Positions 43,745 to 52,523 of a stretch of 60,575 nucleotides of DNA are shown here, piece by piece. The notes beneath the pieces are model-generated. The model did no database searches, was not told the origin of the DNA, and worked only from the letters and a program-made list of their open reading frames with translations. This DNA comes from an uncultured Gammaproteobacteria bacterium. GTDB lineage: Bacteria; Pseudomonadota; Gammaproteobacteria; Berkiellales; Berkiellaceae. The stretch covers positions 3,394 through 63,968 of the forward strand of contig CADEEZ010000011.1 in assembly GCA_902826485.1 (NCBI GenBank), given 5' to 3'. Positions within the stretch are counted from its first letter, which is position 1, and each line of letters opens with the position of its first letter. The position numbers and the translations under genes were made by a program.

Positions 43745-44683
43745 ATGGAATTATTTCACCGAGAAACCAACATCGATTTTATGGGCATTCGTAAAGTCAC
43801 GGGATTTTTCTCTATTCTTTTATTTGCGGTTTCACTTATTTTATTAGTGACCAAAGGCTTAAATTTTGCCCTAGATTTTACAGGGGGGACTCAATTAGAG
43901 TGCCGATTTAGCAACCCAGTGAGTTTAGAAGAAGTCAGAACAAAATTATCGACCCATGGTTTCCCTGAAGCAAAATTAAGTTTTTATGGTTCAACCAATG
44001 ACATTTTAATTCGGTTAGGGGCGAAAGCAGGTGAAAACAGCACCGAAGCCAATGAAATGGTGGGTCAAAAAGTGGTTGCCGCACTTCAAGATGACAAAAC
44101 AAAAGTCGAGTTAAGACGAGTTGAATTTGTAGGGGCCGAAGTAGGAGATAATCTAGCTCAGCAGGGTGCTTTGGCCGTGATTGTGGCTCTGATGGCGACA
44201 ATGGTTTATATCGCCTTTAGATTTGAATTTAGATTTGCGATTTCTGCTGCCGTGGCATTATTACATGATCCTATTTTAATTTTGGGTATTTTTTCAGGCT
44301 TACAACTAGAATTTGATTTGGCGACGCTAGCAGCAATATTGGCAGTAATTGGTTACTCGCTTAACGATACTATTGTTGTGTATGACAGGGTACGAGAAAA
44401 CTTCAGAAAAGTTCGAGTCCAGTCTACCGAAGAAATTTTAAATTTATCAATTAACCAAACGTTATCCAGAACCCTTATGACCTCGGCTTTAACGTTAATC
44501 GTGGTGCTTGCCTTGTTCTTTTTTGGTGGCGCATCGCTCAAAGGGTTTTCGACGGCGTTTATTATTGGTATCGTGATTGGTACTTATTCCAGTATTTATA
44601 TCGCAGGAGCTTTATCGTTAATGTTGGGGTTAAAACGCCAACATTTAATGCCTAAACCAAAAGAAGTGGATGAGACACCTTAA
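43745..44683 (+). CDS. secF: Protein translocase subunit SecF
   Basis: Partner of SecD. 312 residues with one N-terminal helix, the periplasmic NFALDFTGGTQLECRF motif, and a five-helix C-terminal part with GYSLNDTIVVYDRVREN. Size and motifs are typical. It ends the yajC-secD-secF operon and is followed by a repeat rather than a clean terminator. Confidence 0.97.
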   Translation: MELFHRETNIDFMGIRKVTGFFSILLFAVSLILLVTKGLNFALDFTGGTQLECRFSNPVSLEEVRTKLSTHGFPEAKLSFYGSTNDILIRLGAKAGENSTEANEMVGQKVVAALQDDKTKVELRRVEFVGAEVGDNLAQQGALAVIVALMATMVYIAFRFEFRFAISAAVALLHDPILILGIFSGLQLEFDLATLAAILAVIGYSLNDTIVVYDRVRENFRKVRVQSTEEILNLSINQTLSRTLMTSALTLIVVLALFFFGGASLKGFSTAFIIGIVIGTYSSIYIAGALSLMLGLKRQHLMPKPKEVDETP

Positions 44684-44698
44684 ATCGTATATTAAGAA

Positions 44699-44762
44699 CC
44701 CTCACCCTATCCCTCTCCCGCGGAGCGGATCAGAGGGTGCCCCGAAGGGGCGGGTAAGGGCA
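44699..44762. repeat. GC-rich REP-like element between secF and suhB
   Basis: CCCTCACCC...CCCTCTCCCGC then a hairpin GCCCCGAAGGGGC and GGTAAGGG. It is far richer in G and C than its surroundings, sits between convergent genes, and is followed on the plus strand by CAATTCTTTTTTT, so it may end transcription of secF. This type differs from the CCCCCTTTGATAG family elsewhere in the window. Confidence 0.6.
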
Positions 44763-44771
44763 ATTCTTTTT

Positions 44772-45614
44772 TTACAACGCAGACTTCGGATAACTTGCGT
44801 GAATCAAATCCAATAATAATTTGTGTGTTTTTTGCTGCCCACAAACCACATCGCAAGTTTTGAGAAAGTTATTTTCGCCATCATAACTCGTAATCAATCC
44901 ACCGGCTTCTTCCACTAATAAACTGCCTGCAGCAATATCCCAAATTTTTAATTGTTGCTCAAAAAAGCCATCGAATCTGCCTGCTGCAACATAAGCTAAA
45001 TCTAGCGCAGCAGAACCACCACGACGAACACCTGCCACTTGAGGCACTAATTTTTTAAATAAATTTAAATATGAATCGAGGCGGCCAGTGAATTCGGCAA
45101 GTTCTTCGGTGCGTCTAAAGGGGAAACCAGTACCAATTAAAGCCCGTTCAAAATCCACTTCAGGCGCAACGCGAATACGCTTGTCGTTTAATTGCGCCCC
45201 GCAACCTCGGCTCGCGGTAAATAATTCATCTTGTACTGGATCGTAAATAATGGCATGTTCAACGCGATCTTTGATCGTGATGCCAATAGAGACACAAAAC
45301 TGAGGGAGGCCATGCATATAATTTGTGGTGCCATCTAACGGATCTATAATCCATGTGACATTATCCACTTGGGCGTTAGTTATTTTGTATTCTGGTTCAG
45401 TTAAACCAGATTCTTCACCTAATATTATATGGTTAGGGTAAGCGCGACGAATGATATCAATGATCACTTGCTCACAAGCAAGGTCGATATTCGTCACAAA
45501 ATCGTTAAAGCCTTTTTGCTGAATTTTTAAGGAATGGAGCTGATCCATTGACCGTATCATGATTTGGCCGGCTTTACGCGCAGCTTGAACGCCAATATTA
45601 ACCAACGGGTGCAT
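44772..45614 (-). CDS. suhB: Inositol-1-monophosphatase family protein SuhB
   Basis: SuhB dephosphorylates myo-inositol-1-phosphate in vitro and in E. coli takes part in rRNA antitermination. The 280-residue product has GEESG (metal ligand), DPLDGTTNYMHGLPQF and the C-terminal WDIAAGSLLVEEAGG motif. I start at the ATG at 45614 (MHPLVNIGVQAARKAG), which matches the E. coli N-terminus and has GAGG five bases upstream; an upstream start at 45647 is unlikely. It is divergent from the HTH gene and trmJ. Confidence 0.95.
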   Translation of the reverse strand: MHPLVNIGVQAARKAGQIMIRSMDQLHSLKIQQKGFNDFVTNIDLACEQVIIDIIRRAYPNHIILGEESGLTEPEYKITNAQVDNVTWIIDPLDGTTNYMHGLPQFCVSIGITIKDRVEHAIIYDPVQDELFTASRGCGAQLNDKRIRVAPEVDFERALIGTGFPFRRTEELAEFTGRLDSYLNLFKKLVPQVAGVRRGGSAALDLAYVAAGRFDGFFEQQLKIWDIAAGSLLVEEAGGLITSYDGENNFLKTCDVVCGQQKTHKLLLDLIHASYPKSAL

Positions 45615-45766
45615 AGTCGCCTCTTTTTCAGTTCTGTTAATGAGCAAGAGAGCATTATAAATCAGAATGAAAAATTGTCACGTAGTAAGCTAAATTAATT
45701 AGTCGATAAAGTAAAACGAAACTTATATACTCTTATCCCAAATTTATTTAAATCAGTAGGTGAATC

Positions 45767-46000
45767 ATGGAACAACTCGTTTATTCAGCAAAGTCTCTAG
45801 GAACCGAAATAACCCGAGCTCGAAAGGCAAAAGGATTAAATCATTTTGAAGCAGGAAGCACCTGTAAACTTGACCCAAACACTGTTTCTAGCATTGAATT
45901 GGGCGCACCTGCCACAAAAATCGAAACGATATTTCGCCTATTAGCCGCCCTTGATTTAGAAATGGTGATTAGACCAAAAGCCTCGAAAGAAGATGAGTAA
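45767..46000 (+). CDS. HipB-like helix-turn-helix regulator
   Basis: 77 residues with a Cro/CI-type helix-turn-helix (LGTEITRARKAKGLNHFEAG, then DPNTVSSIELG) and a C-terminal LLAALDLEMVIRPK that is typical of HipB antitoxins. No hipA toxin gene adjoins it; trmJ follows after 44 bases. It may be an orphan antitoxin or a small stand-alone regulator. AGGTG precedes the ATG. Confidence 0.75.
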   Translation: MEQLVYSAKSLGTEITRARKAKGLNHFEAGSTCKLDPNTVSSIELGAPATKIETIFRLLAALDLEMVIRPKASKEDE

Positions 46001-46044
46001 GCGATTATAATAGCCGATTGTTATTTTAATAAAGTAAGTAGACT

Positions 46045-46785
46045 GTGTTAAATTTAAATCAAGTTAAAGTTGTTTTAGTAGAGCCATCGCATCCTGGGAA
46101 CATTGGCGCAACGGCGCGTGCCATGAAAAACATGGGCTTATCTAATTTGGCTCTTGTATCCCCTAAGCGATATCCCAATGTTGAGGCAACGGCCTTGGCA
46201 AGTGGGGCAGATGATGTACTTCAGGCTGCTTTGGTGTGTGATAGCGTAGATGAAGCTTTACAAGATTGTTCTTATATTTATGCCACCACAGCGCGTCATC
46301 GAAAGTTAGGCTGGCCAAGTTGCGATGTGCGAACGGCAGCCACAGAAATTTGTTCACGTGAATTAGATTCCAGCAAAAAAATAGCCATTTTGTTTGGCTG
46401 TGAACGTGTTGGGCTTGATAACGATACTTTAACTCGTGCACAAACCCATATTTATATTCCCACTAACCCTGTTTATTCATCGTTGAATTTGTCTCAAGCT
46501 GTACAGTTAATGACTTATGAGCTTAAAATGGCGCACGATGGGTTAAATCCCGTTTTACCTGTAGAAGCGCGAGAAGCACCTTTGGCGAGTTACGATATTG
46601 TCGAAGGTTTTTATCAGCATCTTGAAAGCATGTTAACGCATATTTATTTTTTAGATCCCAAACAACCTAAAATGCTCATGGGCAGATTACGCCGATTATT
46701 TAATCGTGCTGAATTATGTGAAACAGAAGTGCATATTTTAAGAGGAATTTGCAAAGCGGTGTTGAGTAAAACACCAAAAGATTAA
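46045..46785 (+). CDS. trmJ: tRNA (cytidine/uridine-32-2'-O)-methyltransferase TrmJ
   Basis: TrmJ methylates the ribose at position 32 of several tRNAs. It is a SPOUT enzyme: VLVEPSHPGNIGATARAMKNMGL at the N-terminus (here VKVVLVEPSHPGNIGATAR), IAILFGCERVGLDN and IPTNPVYSSLNLSQAVQLM form the knotted SAM site. 246 residues. The start is GTG at 46045 with only a weak site. In many relatives iscR follows directly; here a kinase gene converges on it, the two stops sharing TTAA at 46782-46785. Confidence 0.94.
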   Translation: MLNLNQVKVVLVEPSHPGNIGATARAMKNMGLSNLALVSPKRYPNVEATALASGADDVLQAALVCDSVDEALQDCSYIYATTARHRKLGWPSCDVRTAATEICSRELDSSKKIAILFGCERVGLDNDTLTRAQTHIYIPTNPVYSSLNLSQAVQLMTYELKMAHDGLNPVLPVEAREAPLASYDIVEGFYQHLESMLTHIYFLDPKQPKMLMGRLRRLFNRAELCETEVHILRGICKAVLSKTPKD

Positions 46786-48851
46786 AGGCGAGCACCTTGA
46801 TTTGTCTTTTTTTCAACTGTTGTATCTGGTTTGCTATTTTGACTGATTAAGTTTTGATATTTGTCTTCTTTTTTGTCTATCTCTTTAAGTTGTGTTTCTA
46901 ATGTAGTGTTAGTTCTCAGGATTCCTGTTTTCAATATATCGATTTTTTGAGCGATCTCAGAGTTGGGCGCTAACTCTTTTTTGTCGATGAGTTTGAGTTC
47001 AGAATTCGCTTTTGTGAGAAGCGCATACAAAATTTCTATTTTTTCTTGTGGTGACAAAGTGGTGTTGTTTTTAAGCTCTTCAGCTTTATTTATTAAAAGA
47101 TCACGCTGTATCTCATCTGGGTATTTTTCAGTGCGTAAGGGTGCGACTTTTTGCCTTGAATTAGTAAAACTCGGCATATAACCTGTTGCACGCTCCTCAG
47201 CTTCCATCGCTTCTCTACGCAATTGACCGTACGATTTATATGAGTTGGGTTGTGATACTTGATCGATAATAGCAACCATATTTTTTATTTCGGCCTGTCC
47301 TTTTTTTACTTCTGCATAGTCTTTTAATATATTAATATTTTGCTTTGCTTCATTCAAAGTGTTGATGTGTTCCTGAAAAGTGTTTGGCACTAATTTATTT
47401 AATGTCTCTGCTTTTTTATTCTCACCTGAGAGTAAAGTTGTCATTCGTGAAAGTGTTTCACTTACTTTATTATAATCATGTTCTATCGATTCAATATCAT
47501 AATTATTATCTTTATTCAGCATATGTGTGTTAAGCTTTTTTGTTAAATCTGTCGCTTCTTGAGTAAAATTTGAGATTAATTTATTTGCTTCGTGTAGTTC
47601 TTGTAGCATGCCTTTATCTTGAGCCAATGCCGGATTTGAATAACTGGCGAGTACTTCATTTGCAGTCAGTCTTTCTGATGTCTTTGGATTCAATAATTCT
47701 TGAATAATAGGGGAGCTTTGACTTAAATCAGTATCGGGCTTAAGCTTTTTTCCATCGTTATATAATTCATAAAGAATTAATCCAACTGCAAACATATCAA
47801 ATTCAGCGTGGGGTTTTTGGTATTCCGTGGGGTTATCAAAGGATGATTTATTTTTATCGTAGATATTTAACCCAACAATTTCATGACTCTCTTGCTTATG
47901 CCTATCGTATTTATTTCTGTGTGCAGCATAAATTTCAGGAGATTGATACTTCGGTGTCCCCCCAGATGAATTTTTTACTTGAATTGAAGGGTGATGAGTT
48001 AAACCAAAATCTGAGATAGCGGCATGCATTTCACCGGTTTGTTCGTTTTTATAAACCAAGATGTTATCCGGTTTAAGATCTTGGTGAATAATCCCTTTAC
48101 TATGGAGAATGGCGATCCCTTTTAGTATACTGATTGCAATGTTATCAATATCTGTCTGAGAGAGAGGGACCTTTTCTAAATTAGCCAAAACATTTTTCAA
48201 ACTGCCTTGAGAAGCATATTCTGAATAAACACTGATTTTTTCTGAATAAGGTTTATTCTTATCTCCAAAGCGATAACCGTCTTTTTCTATTACGGGGCCT
48301 AAGGTTTTCACATCGATGTATTTTGTTTCTTCAGGGGGTAATCCTTTGACTATATCCGCTGCAATCTTAACTTCTTTTAATAAACTCTTATATTCTTGAT
48401 CGGTATTAAAGTAAAAAGTCGAATTGGCCATGAGGGTTGGAATAGGGGCATCTATACGCACAGCCGATTTTGTGCTTTTAAAAGTACCTGAAAATACAGG
48501 TATGTTTTTATCTTTAACGGTGTCTCCTTGCTCATTAACCACCTTTCTTTTTGTTTCTAATATCAGTTCTAAATCACCTGTCACCGTGTCAAAAATCAGA
48601 TTAACTGTACGGGATAGATCTGTCTCCTCTTTATCGATGTGGAAAGCGCCATCTTTTAATTCTTCCCTATCTACTTCTTGGTTTTCTAAAATATTGGTAT
48701 ATATTTCTTTTAAGTCTGCAAGGCTAATTTTCCCTTCTAAATTTTTAGGCAGAATTGCTTCAGAACTTTCAAACTCATCAGATCGTTGTTGGATTCTTGC
48801 ATAAAATTCAGATATTTTTTGATCTCTATTTTGATCTGCAGCGTCTGACAT
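46782..48851 (-). CDS. Ser/Thr protein kinase with helical C-terminal half, probable effector
   Basis: 689 residues. The kinase domain has a likely ATP Lys in LLKEVKIAADIV near 160, the catalytic loop HQDLKPDN near 256 (HRD changed to HQD, Asp kept), SDFGL near 280 and GGTPKYQSPEIYAAH near 300. No clear glycine loop is seen, so the N-lobe is divergent. The C-terminal 270 residues look like long helices (LISNFTQEATDLTKKLNTHM, VKKGQAEIKNMVAIIDQV). AGGTG lies five bases before the ATG. It is inserted in the normally tight trmJ-iscR interval, which supports acquisition. A host-directed role is inferred. Confidence 0.82.
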   Translation of the reverse strand: MSDAADQNRDQKISEFYARIQQRSDEFESSEAILPKNLEGKISLADLKEIYTNILENQEVDREELKDGAFHIDKEETDLSRTVNLIFDTVTGDLELILETKRKVVNEQGDTVKDKNIPVFSGTFKSTKSAVRIDAPIPTLMANSTFYFNTDQEYKSLLKEVKIAADIVKGLPPEETKYIDVKTLGPVIEKDGYRFGDKNKPYSEKISVYSEYASQGSLKNVLANLEKVPLSQTDIDNIAISILKGIAILHSKGIIHQDLKPDNILVYKNEQTGEMHAAISDFGLTHHPSIQVKNSSGGTPKYQSPEIYAAHRNKYDRHKQESHEIVGLNIYDKNKSSFDNPTEYQKPHAEFDMFAVGLILYELYNDGKKLKPDTDLSQSSPIIQELLNPKTSERLTANEVLASYSNPALAQDKGMLQELHEANKLISNFTQEATDLTKKLNTHMLNKDNNYDIESIEHDYNKVSETLSRMTTLLSGENKKAETLNKLVPNTFQEHINTLNEAKQNINILKDYAEVKKGQAEIKNMVAIIDQVSQPNSYKSYGQLRREAMEAEERATGYMPSFTNSRQKVAPLRTEKYPDEIQRDLLINKAEELKNNTTLSPQEKIEILYALLTKANSELKLIDKKELAPNSEIAQKIDILKTGILRTNTTLETQLKEIDKKEDKYQNLISQNSKPDTTVEKKTNQGARL

Positions 48852-48986
48852 AGATACACCTACTTAATACATTGCACAATAACAATACAATAAGAGATGT
48901 TTAGCTGAGAAATAGTTTCAACATTGAATGACATATGACTAAATACGTAGATGATTTTGGGTCAAGCAGTCCAAGACGTCGAAAGA

Positions 48987-49300
48987 TTAAAGCTTATTGT
49001 CTTTTTTATTCGTATTTATTCTAACGTTTTCAGCCGCTTTTTCTGGTTCTGCTAATATACTAGTTTTAGATGTTAATTTAGCCTGCGCTTGGTAAGCTGT
49101 TAAGAGTAGTTTTTGTCCCGTGTTCGTCGTATTGATTAATGCAACTTTTGCATTGCTGATATCTTTTGTCAGGACTGGATCATTTTCAAATTGTGGGTAA
49201 AGTGGCTCCAAATGAATTTTTCAACAACGACACAATGCCACGTTTGTCTTTTTTCTCGATTAAATCGTCCACTCGTGCATATCCCTCATTTCAAATAGAG
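48987..49300 (-). pseudogene. Frameshifted remnant of an unknown gene
   Basis: Two coding-like fragments in different frames lie end to end on the minus strand. First is a frame starting near GTG at about 49273 (VDDLIEKKDKRGIVSLLKNS and on). It ends at the TGA just inside the second frame, which reads ENDPVLTKDISNAKVALINT and on to the stop at 48987. The second frame has only a TTG as possible start and no ribosome-binding site. Composition resembles the tails of the neighbouring kinase. The simplest reading is a decayed effector-like gene. Confidence 0.4.
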
Positions 49301-49380
49301 ATGCTTAAATAATTTTTAGTGAATTGACTTGATTTAAGAGACTGAAGTTCATTTTTTTTGTATGAGGGGTAAAACGCCGC

Positions 49381-49674
49381 TTAAAAACTAGGCTTTTTTT
49401 CAGTAAAATTCAGATACCACTCAACGCCTCGAAGCAATATCTGCAAAACAACGAATTTGATGGCAAACCAAATCAGATAACTGGAGAAAAATAGAAAAAT
49501 TGTGATACCCAGCATTAATAATAATATTAAGGTGATTATTTTATAAAAGATGGTCTGCTGATGTAGACGTTTGAGCAACTTGGTGAATACTCGAACAGAA
49601 CGGTCACTTTGTGCGTCAGTAAACCATTTTTTGCATTGAGTAGAAAAATTGTCGATAAAGTCGAATCTTTTCAC
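49381..49674 (-). CDS. Small membrane protein of unknown function
   Basis: 97 residues: a hydrophilic N-terminal third, then two closely spaced hydrophobic segments (IITLILLLMLGITIFLFFSS and LIWFAIKFVVLQILL), and a basic end. The start is GTG at 49674 with AGGGGG five bases upstream. It is divergent from iscR. No family recognised. Confidence 0.6.
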   Translation of the reverse strand: MKRFDFIDNFSTQCKKWFTDAQSDRSVRVFTKLLKRLHQQTIFYKIITLILLLMLGITIFLFFSSYLIWFAIKFVVLQILLRGVEWYLNFTEKKPSF

Positions 49675-49747
49675 ATTAGCCCCCTTTGACCTGCCTTTGA
49701 AATAATAACATATAATTTAGGCTTAAATGCCCGCGATACCAGTCAGA

Positions 49748-49772
49748 ATACTTGACTATTTTGGTCTACTAT
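49748..49772 (+). promoter_or_regulatory. Type 1 IscR binding site upstream of iscR
   Basis: The 25 bases starting ATACTTGACT and ending GGTCTACTAT match the E. coli type 1 IscR consensus (ATASYYGACTRWWWYAGTCRRSTAT) at 23 of 25 positions. It contains a TTGACT that could be the -35. The iscR ATG is 18 bases downstream. [2Fe-2S]-IscR should repress its own operon here, as in E. coli. Confidence 0.85.
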
Positions 49773-49789
49773 GACACATTCACCCTCAA

Positions 49790-50272
49790 ATGAAACTTAC
49801 TACCAAAGGCAGATATGCCGTCACCGCGCTAGTTGATATGGCCATACATGGGTCAGATAGGCCTGTGACAGTAAGTGAGCTATCTAGCAGACAATCTATA
49901 TCTCAAACCTACTTAGAACAATTAACCGGGGTATTACGCGCAAAAGGCATCTTGACCAGCGTAAAGGGGCCGGGTGGTGGCTACGTGTTAGCTAAATCGC
50001 CAGAGTTAATTACGGTGGCAGAAATTATCTCAGCCGTGAATGAACCCGTTGATAGTACTCGGTGTGGTGGCAAACATAATTGCCAAGCAGGTAAAATTTG
50101 TTTAACTCATACCCTATGGGCAGAATTAAACAATACCATGCAAACTTTTTTACAAAACAAAACATTAGCCGATTTAGCCAAAACAGAAGAAATTCGACAA
50201 GTGGCAACACGACAAATTTATAAAGAGCCAATTAGCAGCATTAGGTGTGGAAGTGAAACAAATTTATCTTGA
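49790..50272 (+). CDS. iscR: Fe-S cluster assembly transcriptional regulator IscR
   Basis: IscR is a winged-helix Rrf2 repressor that senses Fe-S status through a [2Fe-2S] cluster. 160 residues; the N-terminal [18 protein letters not shown] and helix-turn-helix lead to ligands Cys92, Cys98 and Cys104 with His107, the same positions as in E. coli. It heads the isc operon and overlaps iscS by about 20 bases. A type 1 site lies in its promoter. Confidence 0.97.
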   Translation: MKLTTKGRYAVTALVDMAIHGSDRPVTVSELSSRQSISQTYLEQLTGVLRAKGILTSVKGPGGGYVLAKSPELITVAEIISAVNEPVDSTRCGGKHNCQAGKICLTHTLWAELNNTMQTFLQNKTLADLAKTEEIRQVATRQIYKEPISSIRCGSETNLS

Positions 50273-51458
50273 TTATGCGTCAACAACGTTAGTAGACCCC
50301 GCTGTTATTTCTGCCATGACAGAAAGCCTGCAGCATGAATATGGCAACCCTTCTTCTCGCTCCCATTCGTTTGGTTGGCAAGCAGAAAAAAGTGTGGAAG
50401 AGGCCAGAAAAAATATTGCTGATTTATTTAATGCCGATCCGCGTGAAATTGTTTTTACAAGCGGGGCAACTGAATCCAATAATTTAGCCATTAAGGGCGC
50501 TGCTCGGTTTTATCAAACCAAAGGCAAGCATATTATTACCTGCAAAACCGAACACAAAGCCGTGCTAGATGCTTGTCGTCAGCTAGAACGCGAAGGGTTT
50601 GAAGTCACGTATTTAACGCCGAATATATCGGGCTTATTAAGTTTATCGCAAGTAATTGCAGCAATTCGTCCTGATACTATTTTAGTGTCATTAATGCATG
50701 TAAACAACGAAATAGGGGTGATTCATCCCATTACAGAAATAGGCGCCTATCTTCGCGAAAAAAATATTTTGTTTCACGTAGATGCCGCGCAATCTACGGG
50801 CAAACTCCCGATAGACTTATCGGTGATGTGTGTTGATTTATTGTCCGTTTCTGGTCATAAAATCTATGGTCCTAAAGGCATTGGGGCATTATATGTACGT
50901 CGTAAGCCCCGTGTGCGCCTAGAGGCTCAAATTCATGGTGGTGGCCAAGAAAGAGGCATGCGTTCAGGTACACTGCCAACGCATCAAATTGTGGGCTTAG
51001 GCACGGCCTGCAAAATAGCCAAACAACAAATGCAACAAGATTATACTAAAGCTAAAGCGTTATCAGATAGATTATGGGCGGGGGTACAATCTATTGAAGC
51101 CGTTCAAATTAATGGCGATGCAGTTCAGCGTGTGCCAAACATATTAAATATTAGTTTTAATTATGTTGAAGGCGAATCGTTGATCATGGGGTTAAAACAA
51201 TTAGCAATATCCTCTGGTTCAGCTTGTACCTCAGCTAGCCTTGAGCCAAGCTATGTATTACATGCATTAGGGCTAAGCGAAGAATTGGCGCATAGTTCGT
51301 TACGTTTTTCGGTTGGAAGATTTACAACCGAAGCAGAAATCGATCAAGCAATAGAATTAATTAAAGCAACCGTTCATAAATTAAGACAAATGTCACCCCT
51401 CTGGGATATGTACAAAGCAGGCATTGATTTGTCGACCATTGAATGGACAGGGCACTAG
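50253..51458 (+). CDS. iscS: Cysteine desulfurase IscS
   Basis: PLP enzyme that takes sulfur from cysteine and gives it to IscU and tRNA-modifying partners. 401 residues from the GTG at 50253 ([18 protein letters not shown], which aligns with E. coli MKLPIYLDY); AGGTG lies seven bases upstream. A GTG two codons earlier is possible. The PLP Lys is in [10 protein letters not shown] near residue 203 and the persulfide Cys in [14 protein letters not shown] near 325. It overlaps iscR. Confidence 0.96.
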   Translation: MKQIYLDYASTTLVDPAVISAMTESLQHEYGNPSSRSHSFGWQAEKSVEEARKNIADLFNADPREIVFTSGATESNNLAIKGAARFYQTKGKHIITCKTEHKAVLDACRQLEREGFEVTYLTPNISGLLSLSQVIAAIRPDTILVSLMHVNNEIGVIHPITEIGAYLREKNILFHVDAAQSTGKLPIDLSVMCVDLLSVSGHKIYGPKGIGALYVRRKPRVRLEAQIHGGGQERGMRSGTLPTHQIVGLGTACKIAKQQMQQDYTKAKALSDRLWAGVQSIEAVQINGDAVQRVPNILNISFNYVEGESLIMGLKQLAISSGSACTSASLEPSYVLHALGLSEELAHSSLRFSVGRFTTEAEIDQAIELIKATVHKLRQMSPLWDMYKAGIDLSTIEWTGH

Positions 51459-51494
51459 TTTCAAAATATTAGGTAAAATAACAGGTAACTAAAA

Positions 51495-51896
51495 ATGGCA
51501 TATAGCGATAAAGTGGTTGATCATTATGAAAACCCAAGAAACGTCGGCAGTTTAGATGCAACTGACAGCCAAGTGGGCACCGGCATGGTGGGTGCGCCTG
51601 CTTGTGGTGATGTGATGAAATTGCAAATACAAGTGAACCCACAAGGTATTATCGAACAGGCCGTATTTAAAACTTTTGGTTGTGGTTCAGCAATTGCTTC
51701 TAGCTCTTTAGCAACAGAATGGCTTAAAGGCAAAAATCTAGAAGAAGCCGCGACGATTAAAAATACCCAAATCGCAGCAGAATTAAGCTTACCACCGGTA
51801 AAAATCCATTGTTCTTTATTGGCTGAAGACGCGATTTTAGCGGCGATTAAAGATTATAAGAAAAAACAAGAACTAAATATGGCTGAAGCGGTCTAA
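51495..51896 (+). CDS. iscU: Fe-S cluster scaffold IscU
   Basis: Scaffold on which [2Fe-2S] clusters are built. 133 residues with Cys37 (GAPACGDV, plus Asp39), Cys63 (FGCGSAIASS) and Cys106 (KIHCSLLAEDAI), exactly the E. coli positions, and the HscA-binding LPPVK motif at 99-103. The next gene, iscA, does not follow closely as usual: about 190 bases of inverted repeats intervene. Confidence 0.97.
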   Translation: MAYSDKVVDHYENPRNVGSLDATDSQVGTGMVGAPACGDVMKLQIQVNPQGIIEQAVFKTFGCGSAIASSSLATEWLKGKNLEEAATIKNTQIAAELSLPPVKIHCSLLAEDAILAAIKDYKKKQELNMAEAV

Positions 51897-51927
51897 TTTA
51901 TTTTGATTTGAAATCGGATTTTTTATA

Positions 51928-52065
51928 CCCTCTTTGATAGGGGGTCGACCATTGAGCGAAGCGAAAATGGGCGGGGGGATGTGAGCATGGTTGGCTATTT
52001 TTCCCACAACATCCCCCCGTCATATTCGCGTTGCTCATAAGCCGGTCCCCTGTCAAAGGGGGTTA
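51928..52065. repeat. Inverted pair of REP-like elements between iscU and iscA
   Basis: The left unit (51928-51982) starts CCCTCTTTGATAGGGGG and ends GCGGGGGGATGT. The right unit (about 52009-52062) is the same sequence on the other strand (CCCCCTTTGACAGGGG ... GACGGGGGGATGT), about 80% identical by eye. The two can fold into a stem of some 54 bp with a 26-base loop, inside the isc transcript. Single copies of the same unit occur at about 16.34-16.48 kb and 18.69-18.79 kb. Confidence 0.85.
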
Positions 52066-52091
52066 AAGATCCCAAAATTGAGATGTGTACC

Positions 52092-52523
52092 ATGCAAGAA
52101 AACCTATCAGAAAATAATATCATTAATCCGGTTCTGCCTACGCAACTGCAAAGCCAGAACGATTCAGGGGTGCTTATCTCCGAGTCTGCCTATGCGCATA
52201 TTCAAAAATCGTTAAAATTAGCCAAAGAGCCCAACTTATTGGGTATTCGCGTTAGCGTCAAAAAAGCGGGCTGTTCTGGTTATGAATATGTTTTAGCCTA
52301 TTTATATGAAAAAGATTTAAACACGGTAACCGATATAGTATTAACCTATCCTGATTTTAAGCTTGCCATCGATGCCGAAATTTATTTTAAATTTTTAAAA
52401 GGCGGCACGGTAATTGATTATGCCAAGGAAACCCTCAAAGAAGGGTTAAAGTTTAATAACCCGAATGTGTCGGCTGAATGTGGTTGTGGCGAAAGTTTTA
52501 CCCTAAAATCGGGTCAAGATTAA
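52092..52523 (+). CDS. iscA: A-type Fe-S carrier IscA with extended N-terminus
   Basis: A-type carrier that passes clusters from IscU to target proteins. The ligand Cys pattern is AGCSGYEYVLAYL and, near the end, CGCGESFTL. About 30 extra residues precede the usual start (LISESAYAHIQKSL), unlike the 107-residue E. coli protein. The ATG at 52092 is preferred to one three codons earlier because GAG lies ten bases upstream, but the site is weak. Its stop overlaps the hscB start (TAATG). Confidence 0.9.
   Translation: MQENLSENNIINPVLPTQLQSQNDSGVLISESAYAHIQKSLKLAKEPNLLGIRVSVKKAGCSGYEYVLAYLYEKDLNTVTDIVLTYPDFKLAIDAEIYFKFLKGGTVIDYAKETLKEGLKFNNPNVSAECGCGESFTLKSGQD

Noticed and set aside
45767-46000. 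HipBA toxin-antitoxin module
   Set aside because: Only a HipB-like protein is present; the neighbours are suhB and trmJ, with no HipA kinase.
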